Part shown: positions 8,773 to 16,503 of the stretch, one piece after another
Position numbering within the stretch: position 1 is the stretch's first letter
Layout: each line of letters opens with the position of its first letter
Assembly: GCA_964544655.1 (NCBI GenBank)
Contig: CAZJCM010000007.1
Span: 1 to 64,000, forward strand
Length of the DNA stretch: 64,000 nt
Source: HyVt-443 sp964544655
GTDB lineage: Bacteria > Pseudomonadota > Gammaproteobacteria > Chromatiales > Chromatiaceae
Reading direction: 5' to 3'
Notes under the pieces: model-generated
The model's input: only the letters and a program-made list of their open reading frames with translations
The model's database searches: none
Told to the model about the DNA's origin: nothing
Position numbers and translations under genes: made by a program

Positions 8773-10416
8773 ATGGGCGTGCAAAAGGCAATTCACGACA
8801 ATCTCTGTTTTCTCACCGTGGAAGTCGCGAGGCAGATATCCAATCTGGGTCAGTTTCTGGAGAGTGGTGAAACCGTCGTTGCCCAGCGGGTTCTGGATCG
8901 GGGGGGCTATGCCTACAATCTGAAGACGCGGATCCAGGATGGTTGCCTCACCAGTGTCATGGATCGTGATTGCAAGGCGGCGGATACCCTGTCACTGCGG
9001 GCGGTGGCGTCCATCGCCTCGGATCTGGAGCGGATCGCGGAACTGAGTCGCAATTGCGTCGGACAGGTGAAACATCTGCAGGATAAGCGGATTCTGCGCC
9101 AACGCCGGTACCTGCCGATGCTGGAGCGGGTTCGTCGGGGTATCGAACAGATCGATAGTGCGCTGCAGCAGCGCGATACCCGTCTGGCACTGCGTATCGG
9201 CCGGGGTAAACAGAAACTGGGCCGTTCTTGCCGCAAGCTGCGTGAGGAGTATACCCGCCAGCTCAAGCAGGGAAGAGACGTAGAGGATCTGATCACCGCC
9301 TTGTTCGTTGCCCATTGTCTGGAGCAGATGGGTGATGCCCTGTTGAATATCAGCGAGGCGATCATCTCCGCCAACCTGGGGCAGCCGGTGAGCACCGACC
9401 GTTATCATTCGATGAAGGCCTCGGTGCAGCAGCTGGATAGGATGGCGGATGTCCCGCCTGATCTCACCTTTGCGCCGATTGCCGAGACCCGTTCCGGCAG
9501 CGCCATCTCCGGTATCAGCCGGAGTGGTGCCGATGGGGGCGGCTACGTGGCGATCTACAAGGATGGGGTGAAGCGCAAGCTGAAAGAGGAGCGGCAAGGG
9601 GTGCAGGGCTGGCATGAGATCTATCCCGGACTGGCGCCGAGGATCCTCGACTATCAGAAACGGGGTCAGTCGGCGTCGTTACTGATCGAGCATCTGGCCG
9701 GTCTCACCTTCGAGCAGATCCTCCTGCATGAGTCTGAAGCGCTGTTGAATGAGGTGCTCCAGGCCCTGAGCGGCACCCTGAAATCGATCTGGCGGGAAAC
9801 GCGGAGTGAGCAGATGGTGGCAGCCCGGTTCATGGTTCAGCTGGCCGACCGGCTGGATGAGGTGTATGCCATTCATCCCGAATTCGAGCTGGGGGCAAAC
9901 CGCATCGGTGGTCTGAAATTGCCTTCGTTTCAACAGCTGCTGATGCAGGCGCAGGACCAGGAGGCGCGGATAAAGGCGCCGTTCTCGGTCTATATCCATG
10001 GTGATTTCAATGTCGACAATATCATCTACGACCCCCTGGACAAGCATATCAACTTTATCGATCTGCACCGTTCCCGGCATATGGATTATGTGCAGGATGT
10101 ATCCGTCTTCATGGTCTCCATCTATCGACTGCAGATCCTCGACAATCCGCGGCGTCAGCGTATTCTCGGACTGAGCAGGGCGTTCTATCGCTTCGCCCGT
10201 AAATATGCGCAAAAGGCCGGGGACGATTCGTTCGAGATCAGGCTCGCCCTCGGGCTGGCCCGCTCTTTCATAACCTCCACCCGCTTTATTCTGGACAAGA
10301 GCCTGGCGCGGGCGATGTTCCTGCGTGGACGCTATCTGATCGATCGGGTGCTGGAGGCCGATCCCAAACGGGTGGAGTGCTTTCGTCTTCCAATAAAGGA
10401 GTTGTTCATTGCCTGA
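8773..10416 (+). CDS. PhoU-like domain fused to APH/choline-kinase-like phosphotransferase
   Basis: This 547-residue two-domain protein begins with a helical PhoU-like half (about 1-210) containing NLCFLTVEVARQISNL and SIASDLERIAELSRN, the PhoU metal-binding-type helix. The C-terminal half (about 240-540) is an aminoglycoside-phosphotransferase/choline-kinase fold. It has the catalytic Brenner motif HGDFNVDN at about 409-416 and the metal-binding FIDLHR shortly after. It should transfer phosphate from ATP to a small molecule, with the PhoU part sensing phosphate or docking a transporter; both roles are inference. The ATG at 8773 was chosen because similarity starts there. It overlaps the ATP-grasp gene by 8 bases, indicating translational coupling. 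Confidence 0.82.
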   Translation: MGVQKAIHDNLCFLTVEVARQISNLGQFLESGETVVAQRVLDRGGYAYNLKTRIQDGCLTSVMDRDCKAADTLSLRAVASIASDLERIAELSRNCVGQVKHLQDKRILRQRRYLPMLERVRRGIEQIDSALQQRDTRLALRIGRGKQKLGRSCRKLREEYTRQLKQGRDVEDLITALFVAHCLEQMGDALLNISEAIISANLGQPVSTDRYHSMKASVQQLDRMADVPPDLTFAPIAETRSGSAISGISRSGADGGGYVAIYKDGVKRKLKEERQGVQGWHEIYPGLAPRILDYQKRGQSASLLIEHLAGLTFEQILLHESEALLNEVLQALSGTLKSIWRETRSEQMVAARFMVQLADRLDEVYAIHPEFELGANRIGGLKLPSFQQLLMQAQDQEARIKAPFSVYIHGDFNVDNIIYDPLDKHINFIDLHRSRHMDYVQDVSVFMVSIYRLQILDNPRRQRILGLSRAFYRFARKYAQKAGDDSFEIRLALGLARSFITSTRFILDKSLARAMFLRGRYLIDRVLEADPKRVECFRLPIKELFIA

Positions 10417-11293
10417 GATAGGTGTGGTGGGTATTCCCGGAAAGTGGTCCACCGAGATCCTGGCCGATGCAGTGGAGGCGCGAACCGGCTTTCGGCGGGT
10501 GATCGACATGGCCGATGTCAGTCTGGATCTGGCGTCGGGACGACTGCTCCATGGCGATTACGATCTGTGTCAGTTGGATGCATTGATCATCAAGAAGATC
10601 AGCGCCAGCTACAGCCCCAATACCCTCGATCGGCTGGAGCTGTTACGGGTGGCGGAGGCGGCGGGGGTGCGGGTGTTCAGCCGTGCGGAACGGATCCTGC
10701 GCCTCGTCGACCGTCTCAGCTGCACCATCACCTTGCGCAATGCCGGCATTCCCATGCCGGAGACCCGGGTGACCGAGGATGTCCGCGCCGCCATGGCCGC
10801 CGTGCGGGAATTCGGCAGTGCGGTATTCAAGCCCCTCTATTCCACCAAGGCGCGGGGTATGTGCGTGATCGATGCGGCGGCCGGAGAGCAGCGGGTGGAA
10901 CAGGCGGTACGGGAATTCCAGGGGTCCAACCCGATGATGTATATCCAGCGCAGGATCAGCCTGCCGGGACGGGATATGGGGATGGTGTTTCTCGGTGGCG
11001 AGTATCTGGGCAGCTATGCCCGGGTCTCCCAGGGGGATGCCTGGAATACCACCATCCACAGCGGCGGACGATACGCTGCCTGTGCGCCGGCAGACGAGGT
11101 GATAGCGCTGGCGCGGCGGGCGCAGGCCCCTTTCGCCATGGATTTCACCACGGTGGATGTGGCAGAGTCGGAGCAGGGGCCGATCGTGTTTGAGGTCTCT
11201 GCCTTTGGCGGTTTTCGCGGCGCCCTCGAAGGGGCCGGTATCGAGGCGGCCGCCCGCTACGCCGACTATGTGCTGGCTGATCTGGCCGGATGA
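10409..11293 (+). CDS. ATP-grasp enzyme of the GAK-type cluster
   Basis: This 294-residue RimK-like ATP-grasp protein has an N-terminal pre-ATP-grasp region (GVVGIPGKWSTEI), then LVDRLSCTITLRNAGIPMPET. Next come the ATP-binding lysine region AVFKPLYSTKARGM, the adenine-binding YIQRRISLPGRDMGM and the metal-binding end VFEVSAFGGFRG. Such enzymes join a carboxylate to an amine or thiol through an acyl-phosphate. The substrates here are unknown. The start is TTG, supported by AAGGA eight bases upstream and by overlap with the previous stop. It is translated from the same message as the PhoU-APH fusion. Confidence 0.85.
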   Translation: MPEIGVVGIPGKWSTEILADAVEARTGFRRVIDMADVSLDLASGRLLHGDYDLCQLDALIIKKISASYSPNTLDRLELLRVAEAAGVRVFSRAERILRLVDRLSCTITLRNAGIPMPETRVTEDVRAAMAAVREFGSAVFKPLYSTKARGMCVIDAAAGEQRVEQAVREFQGSNPMMYIQRRISLPGRDMGMVFLGGEYLGSYARVSQGDAWNTTIHSGGRYAACAPADEVIALARRAQAPFAMDFTTVDVAESEQGPIVFEVSAFGGFRGALEGAGIEAAARYADYVLADLAG

Positions 11294-11381
11294 GCGAAGC
11301 AGAGGCCGAACGGGTGGCCCGGTGCGCGAACGGTCATCTTTCCCCATGCCGCGAATCTGCATTTACAGGAACAGGATCGAA

Positions 11382-12467
11382 ATGAATATGGAACTGACGG
11401 CTGTCGCAGAGCGTCTGCAGGGCGATGAGCCGCTGCAGGATGAGGCGCTCCATCTGCACCTGGATGGCTGCGTCATCCGGCTGCGCTCGAACTCGGCATC
11501 TCTGCTCGCCAGGTTGCGTGACTATTTCGCCCATCTGGTGGATGCAGCGGGGCCGGCGGAATTCGAGGTGCTCGCCATCGAGCGGGCTCCCCTCGACCTT
11601 GGCGTCGATTTTCAGGACTGGGTGCGGGAGCCGGGGAAGCGGGGGCGCAAGGACGCCTGCCACGACCTGCCAGGGGGACGGCTGATTCTCAAGCTGCGAA
11701 CCGGCATGCTGTTCCTGCAGAGTGAATCCCGGCGTATCGCTGCCGGTCCTTGTCTGCAGAACGACAACCAGGTGATCAACTTCATCAATGCCCAGTACAT
11801 GAACTGGCTGCAGCACCGGGGCTGCATCATCTGCCACGCCTCCGGCCTGGTGCGGCAGGGCAACTGTCTGGGAATCGCTGGTTTCTCGGGTGGTGGCAAG
11901 TCGACGCTGATGCTGCACCTGCTGGCCCATGAGGGGATCACCTTTCTCACCAATGACCGTCTCTTTGCCTGTCCCGGAGCGGTGCCTCCACGGGCGTACG
12001 GCGTCCCCAAGCAGCCACGGGTCAACCCCGGGACCATCGTCCATGATCCCCTGCTGCAGGAGTTGATCCCGCAGCCGAAGCGGGAGCGATTGCTGCGGCT
12101 TCCGTCGGCGGAGCTGTGGGAGATCGAAGAGAAGTACGATGTCATGGTGGAACAGATCTATGGGCCGGGAAAACAGGCCTTGGCGGCGCCCCTGGCGGCT
12201 TTTCTGATCCTGAACTGGGAGCACGGGAGCCGGCAGCCCTTGACCGTGGAGCAGGTGGATCTGTCACAACGGCGCGATCTGCTGCAAGCGCTGATGAAAT
12301 CTCCCGGCCCCTTCTATCAATACGCTGACGGCAGCTTTCACCGTGCTACCACCCCCCTGGATGAGGCGGCCTATCTGCAGGTCCTGCAGGGGGTGGTGAT
12401 CCATGAAGCCAGGGGCGGGGTCGATTTCCCCGGCTTGACCCGGTACTGTCTCGATCATCTGCTATGA
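11382..12467 (+). CDS. HprK-related kinase (B type)
   Basis: This 361-residue protein is related to the C-terminal catalytic part of HPr kinase/phosphorylase. The Walker A motif GFSGGGKST lies at about 167-175 (Lys173), followed at about 188 by FLTNDRLF, the acidic/ND element of HprK relatives. The N-terminal 160 residues have no recognised fold. No HPr, PTS enzyme or HPr-kinase signature helix is visible nearby, so the target is not HPr in any obvious way. It may phosphorylate another cluster protein, which is inference. The frame is open from 11157 over the ATP-grasp gene. The ATG at 11382 has AGG six bases upstream and starts conserved sequence. Confidence 0.8.
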   Translation: MNMELTAVAERLQGDEPLQDEALHLHLDGCVIRLRSNSASLLARLRDYFAHLVDAAGPAEFEVLAIERAPLDLGVDFQDWVREPGKRGRKDACHDLPGGRLILKLRTGMLFLQSESRRIAAGPCLQNDNQVINFINAQYMNWLQHRGCIICHASGLVRQGNCLGIAGFSGGGKSTLMLHLLAHEGITFLTNDRLFACPGAVPPRAYGVPKQPRVNPGTIVHDPLLQELIPQPKRERLLRLPSAELWEIEEKYDVMVEQIYGPGKQALAAPLAAFLILNWEHGSRQPLTVEQVDLSQRRDLLQALMKSPGPFYQYADGSFHRATTPLDEAAYLQVLQGVVIHEARGGVDFPGLTRYCLDHLL

Positions 12468-12487
12468 AGCCACGGTAACGGACGGAT

Positions 12488-13459
12488 ATGGAACCAGAAC
12501 TGCTGCTGTTGCGTCACGGTAAGTCTGACTGGGGAATGCCGCTCGATGACTTCTCCCGCCCCCTGAAGAAGCGGGGCAAGCGCGCTGCGCAACGGGTCGG
12601 CAACTGGCTGCTGGAGCAGGGGGCGGTGCCCGATCTGATCGTCAGCTCTCCGGCCGAGCGGGCCATCGCCACAGCGGAGAAGTGCGCCAAGAGCATGGGT
12701 CTGGCGGCGGCCGGCATCCAGCGGGACCGGCGTCTCTATGAGGCCGATGTGCCCCGCTTGCTCAGCGTTCTGCGTGAGCTGCCGGATGATGCCCACAGGG
12801 TCATGTTGGTGGGCCACAATCCGGGTTTGGAACTATTGCTGGAGTATCTGCTGCGGGAGCCTGCCCCGCGCCCGGAGGACGGCAACCTGATGCCCACGGC
12901 CACACTGGCCAGTCTGGCGTTGAACCGGCGCTGGGCCGACCTGACTGCAGACAGCGCCAGGCTGCTGTCACTGGTTCGCCCTGCACAGTTGCCTGAGCTG
13001 TTTCCATGGCCCGGCCCCGGTGGCAGCGAACGGCGTCTGCGCCCCGCTTATTACTACACCCAGTCGTCGGTGATCCCCTGGCGCCGCCGGGAGGGTCGGC
13101 TGGAGATCCTGGTCGTCGGCTCCAGCAAGTGCAAGCACTGGGTGGTCCCCAAGGGTATCCAGGAGCCCGGGCTCACGCCCCAGGCCTCGGCGGCGAAGGA
13201 GGCACTGGAGGAGGCCGGGGTGGAGGGGGTGGTCGCCTCTCAACCGATCGGCAGATATGAGTATGAGAAGTGGGGTGCCGTCTGCTCGGTTGCCGTCTAT
13301 CCGATGGAAGTGACCGGATCGATTCCTGACGCCCAGTGGCCGGAGCGCCACCGACGGCGCCGTTGGTTGTCCCCGCAGGAGGCGGTCGTGCTGCTGAGAG
13401 AGCCCGCCCTGGGGCCCATGATACGGGCGCTGGCAGCTGCCTATTCACCGGAATTCTAG
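12488..13459 (+). CDS. SixA-type histidine phosphatase fused to a Nudix domain
   Basis: This 323-residue bifunctional protein starts with a histidine phosphatase domain of the SixA kind (about 1-160), with LRHGKSDW (nucleophile His10) and VGHNPG (second His110). A Nudix domain follows (about 185-320), with the box at 223-245: PKGIQEPGLTP then KEALEEAGV. The first glutamate of the Nudix box is replaced by Leu and the Arg by Lys, but the catalytic EE pair is kept, as in several diphosphoinositol/diadenosine polyphosphate hydrolases. SixA removes phosphate from phosphohistidine, and Nudix enzymes cut diphosphates linked to a nucleoside or other group. The actual substrates are unknown. It lies 20 bases after the kinase gene. 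Confidence 0.85.
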   Translation: MEPELLLLRHGKSDWGMPLDDFSRPLKKRGKRAAQRVGNWLLEQGAVPDLIVSSPAERAIATAEKCAKSMGLAAAGIQRDRRLYEADVPRLLSVLRELPDDAHRVMLVGHNPGLELLLEYLLREPAPRPEDGNLMPTATLASLALNRRWADLTADSARLLSLVRPAQLPELFPWPGPGGSERRLRPAYYYTQSSVIPWRRREGRLEILVVGSSKCKHWVVPKGIQEPGLTPQASAAKEALEEAGVEGVVASQPIGRYEYEKWGAVCSVAVYPMEVTGSIPDAQWPERHRRRRWLSPQEAVVLLREPALGPMIRALAAAYSPEF

Positions 13460-13466
13460 GAGTACC

Positions 13467-13742
13467 ATGAAACAGGGGAAAAAGAGCTTTCGCCATGAGT
13501 CCTTGCAGGATGTGCGCAGCATACGGGCCATCCTCAAGGCCCTGCTCAATGGTATCGACAAGGGCAGGGTGAGCTTCAGCGACGAGGAGGATGAGATGCT
13601 GATGGAACCGAAAGGGTTGCTGCATCTGAAACTACGGGCGACTCAGGACGAACACCGCCACCGCATCAATCTGCGCATCAGCTGGCAGGTCGATGAAGAC
13701 GAAGGGACGGTGAAGAAGACGCTGTCGGTATCCAGTGACTGA
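13467..13742 (+). CDS. Amphi-Trp domain protein
   Basis: This 91-residue protein resembles the small amphi-Trp family found beside HprK-related kinases and ATP-grasp enzymes. The N-terminal half is a helix-forming region (SLQDVRSIRAILKALLNGI). The C-terminal half is amphipathic strands (LHLKLRATQ, RINLRISWQVDE) carrying the single tryptophan. No catalytic residues are evident. It begins 7 bases after the SixA-Nudix stop and has AGGAG upstream, so it belongs to the same operon. A role as the cluster's protein substrate or scaffold is possible but not shown. Confidence 0.8.
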   Translation: MKQGKKSFRHESLQDVRSIRAILKALLNGIDKGRVSFSDEEDEMLMEPKGLLHLKLRATQDEHRHRINLRISWQVDEDEGTVKKTLSVSSD

Positions 13743-13850
13743 ATCGCCGGTATTTGAGATGGATGAACGGGGCGCTCTCAGCATCCAGTCGACTCCGTTC
13801 ATGGATGCCGTTGTCGTTGCTTGAATGATCGCGTCCGGGAGGATCTGCTG

Positions 13851-14339
13851 ATGGCCAAAAATGGTGATGGTAACAGTCGGGGGCCTGTTCTGGTGCCGGT
13901 GGACTTTTCCGCCCATTCGCAGGCGGCGCTATTGCATGCCTGTATGCTGGTGGATTGCCTGAAGTGTCCCTTGACCATACTGCACGTGGTGCATGATCCG
14001 GCAGAGATGCCGGGCTATTACTCACGCATGACGGATGAGAAGAACCTGTTGCGGATGGAGGATGTGGCGGAAGAGATGTTGCAGGCATTCGTGGCTGACA
14101 TGATCGGGCGGCACCCTGACATCAAGCCGTTGAAACGGGCCGACACCCGGTTGGTGGTGGGTCTGCCGGTGACGCGCATCCTGGAGGTTGCAGAAAATAT
14201 CGATGCCTCGATGATCGTGATGGGGAGCCAGGGGCGTACCGGTCTCAGTCATATGATGTTGGGATCGAAGGCTGAACAGGTGGTGCGGCTCTCCCCGCTT
14301 CCGGTCACCATCGTGAAACGGGGCAAGCGCGATGCATGA
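13851..14339 (+). CDS. Universal stress protein (UspA family)
   Basis: This 162-residue single-domain UspA-fold protein begins its domain with VLVPVDFSAHSQAAL. It ends with the ATP-binding motif MGSQGRTGLSHMMLGSKAEQVVRLS and PVTIVKRG, so it is probably the ATP-binding type. The ATG at 13851 is preferred over 13821 because GGGAGGA lies seven bases upstream. It overlaps the start of the Na/Pi symporter gene by 8 bases, so the two are translationally coupled. Its likely link to phosphate transport comes only from that position. Confidence 0.88.
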   Translation: MAKNGDGNSRGPVLVPVDFSAHSQAALLHACMLVDCLKCPLTILHVVHDPAEMPGYYSRMTDEKNLLRMEDVAEEMLQAFVADMIGRHPDIKPLKRADTRLVVGLPVTRILEVAENIDASMIVMGSQGRTGLSHMMLGSKAEQVVRLSPLPVTIVKRGKRDA

Positions 14340-16125
14340 GCGCGTCATGACACCGGGACGCAGGTATGCCGGTGTCAATCTCAAGTTGCCGCTGCTGCTG
14401 GTCGGCCTGCTGTCTGCGCCGCTGGTTCTGGCTGCCGACTCCGCCGCAACCGAGTTGCAGTGGGGGGTGATGGGGATGACCCTGTTCGGTGGTCTGGCCC
14501 TGTTTCTTTTCGGTATGGAGCAGATGGCCGAGTCCCTGAAGGCGGTGGCTGGGGAGCGCATGAGGCAGATACTGGCACGGCTCACCAGCAATCGCCTGCT
14601 GGGGGCGGTTACCGGCGCCTTCGTCACCGCCATCATCCAGTCCTCATCGGTTACCACGGTGTTGGTGGTGGGATTCATCACCGCCGGTCTGATGTCCCTG
14701 GCCCAGTCTGTTGGTGTGATCATGGGGGCGAACATCGGTACCACCATCACTGCCCAGATCGTCGCCTTCAAGGTGACCAAGGCGGCGCTGCTGATGGTCG
14801 GTGTCGGCTTTAGCATGCTCTTCTTATCCAAACAGGAGCGTACCCGGCAGTACGGCACCATGATCATGGGCCTGGGGCTGGTGTTCTTCGGCATGAGCAT
14901 CATGAGCGATGCGATGAAACCGTTGCGCAGCTATCAGCCGTTTCTCGACCTGATGGTCCATATGGAGAACCCATGGGTGGCGATCCTGGTGGCCGCTGGT
15001 TTCACCGGATTGATTCAGTCCTCTTCGGCGACCACCGGTATCGTCATCGTCATGGCCAGTCAGGGCTTCATCACCCTTCCGGCCGGGATTGCCCTGGCCT
15101 TCGGTGCCAATATCGGGACTTGCGTGACCGCTCTGTTGGCCGCTATCGGCAAGCCGCGGGAGGCGGTGCGGGCGGCGGTGGTCCACGTCTTGTTCAATGT
15201 GGCCGGGGTGCTGTTGTGGGTGATGTTCATTCCCCAGTTGGCGGAGTTCGTGGCCTGGCTCTCGCCCAAGTATCCGGAACTCAGCGGTGCCGCCAGGATG
15301 GCGGCGGAGACGCCGCGTCAGATCGCCAATGCCCATACTATTTTCAACCTGGCGAACACCCTGATCTTCATCGGTTTCACCACCCAGATCGCCCGCCTGG
15401 TGGAGCGCCTGATCCCGGACAGCCCGCTGGAAGCGGAAGGGCTCATGGTGCGTGCCAGGTATCTGGATGAGGAGTTGTTGTCGACCCCCTCGCTGGCGCT
15501 GGACCGGGTACGCCTGGAGGTTCAGCACATGGGGGAGATCGTGCAGGAGATGCTGCAGCAGATACTGCCGGCGATTCTCACTGGCAACCGGCAGAACCTG
15601 GCCGCGGTACGGCGCCGTGACGATGAGGTGGACCTGCTGTATGAACAGATCATCGATTATATGGGCAAGATTGGTAAGCGCTCACTTACTGACCGGCAGA
15701 CGGATGAACTGTTGCGGCTGATGGAAGCGGTGAGCAACCTGGAGAATATCGGGGATGTGATCGAGACCAACCTGGTGGATCTCGGTTACGACCGGATCGA
15801 TGCCGGAATCTCCATCAGTGCACCGACACGAAAGGTCCTGACCGGGTTTCACCGGGTGATCGGCAAGGCCTGTGATGCCGCTATCCAGGCGGTCTCCCAG
15901 AACAATCAGCAGGTGGCGCAGACGGTGTTGGAGATGAAGCAAGAGATATCCCGACTGGCCGATTCCGCCGCGGTCCATCAGGCCCAGCGGCTGGTGGCGG
16001 AAGAGCCCAACCGTATCCCGGCCTATACCATCGAGATCGACATCATCGAAAAACAGAAGCGGATCTACTATTTCGCCAAACGCATGGCGAAGACAGTAGT
16101 TCCTCCAGAGGATGACGAAGTGTGA
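14332..16125 (+). CDS. Na+/phosphate symporter with C-terminal PhoU-like domain (NptA/YjbB type)
   Basis: This 597-residue inner-membrane protein has an N-terminal hydrophobic signal-like segment (about 14-34). It is followed by two copies of the Na/Pi-cotransporter repeat with the QSSS signatures (TAIIQSSSVTTVLVVGF and GLIQSSSATTGIVIVMA) and the GANIGT motifs. The last 200 residues are helical and PhoU-like (VSNLENIGDVIETNLVDLG). The family moves inorganic phosphate with sodium, and some members export it. A second, similar transporter is at 21.2 kb. An alternative start is the ATG at 14347. A small Lys-rich coiled-coil gene follows. Confidence 0.9.
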   Translation: MHERVMTPGRRYAGVNLKLPLLLVGLLSAPLVLAADSAATELQWGVMGMTLFGGLALFLFGMEQMAESLKAVAGERMRQILARLTSNRLLGAVTGAFVTAIIQSSSVTTVLVVGFITAGLMSLAQSVGVIMGANIGTTITAQIVAFKVTKAALLMVGVGFSMLFLSKQERTRQYGTMIMGLGLVFFGMSIMSDAMKPLRSYQPFLDLMVHMENPWVAILVAAGFTGLIQSSSATTGIVIVMASQGFITLPAGIALAFGANIGTCVTALLAAIGKPREAVRAAVVHVLFNVAGVLLWVMFIPQLAEFVAWLSPKYPELSGAARMAAETPRQIANAHTIFNLANTLIFIGFTTQIARLVERLIPDSPLEAEGLMVRARYLDEELLSTPSLALDRVRLEVQHMGEIVQEMLQQILPAILTGNRQNLAAVRRRDDEVDLLYEQIIDYMGKIGKRSLTDRQTDELLRLMEAVSNLENIGDVIETNLVDLGYDRIDAGISISAPTRKVLTGFHRVIGKACDAAIQAVSQNNQQVAQTVLEMKQEISRLADSAAVHQAQRLVAEEPNRIPAYTIEIDIIEKQKRIYYFAKRMAKTVVPPEDDEV

Positions 16126-16236
16126 CGTTTCGATAATCTCCGGGTCGTTTCAGCCATCTGCATGGGCTGTAGGTGTGGTATCGCCCTGCAGCTCCAACAA
16201 CCGGGGTCTTATGACTATGACGGGGAGTGACAGGAG

Positions 16237-16503
16237 ATGGGGATAAAGAAACTGCTGGAAAATCTGCGCAGTCACCTGAGCAGGGCGGAAAGGAAAAAGA
16301 AGGTCCACTGTGACCGGATAGATGAGATCCTGGAAAAGCTGAAGGAGAAGGAGAAGAAGCTGAAGCGGAAGCTGGAGCGGGAAAAACGCCAAGACAAACG
16401 GAAAAAGCTCAAGGCTGAACTCAGGGTTCTCAGTGTACAACTCCGCAAGGGCGAGGCGCGCCGGCAGGAGTTGAAGGATCGCTGCGGATCAATCCGCCAG
16501 TGA
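16237..16503 (+). CDS. Small highly charged coiled-coil protein (first copy)
   Basis: This 88-residue protein is dominated by Lys, Arg, Glu and Leu, with a continuous predicted coiled coil at about 18-80 (ILEKLKEKEKKLKRKLE). There is no signal or membrane segment. I do not recognise a family. It resembles the 82-residue protein at 22982 in size, charge pattern and position directly after a Na/Pi symporter gene. GGGGAG at 16222-16227 serves as ribosome site. Its 3' end overlaps the convergent phosphatase gene by 15 bases. A cytoplasmic partner of the symporter or its PhoU tail is a reasonable guess. Confidence 0.65.
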   Translation: MGIKKLLENLRSHLSRAERKKKVHCDRIDEILEKLKEKEKKLKRKLEREKRQDKRKKLKAELRVLSVQLRKGEARRQELKDRCGSIRQ

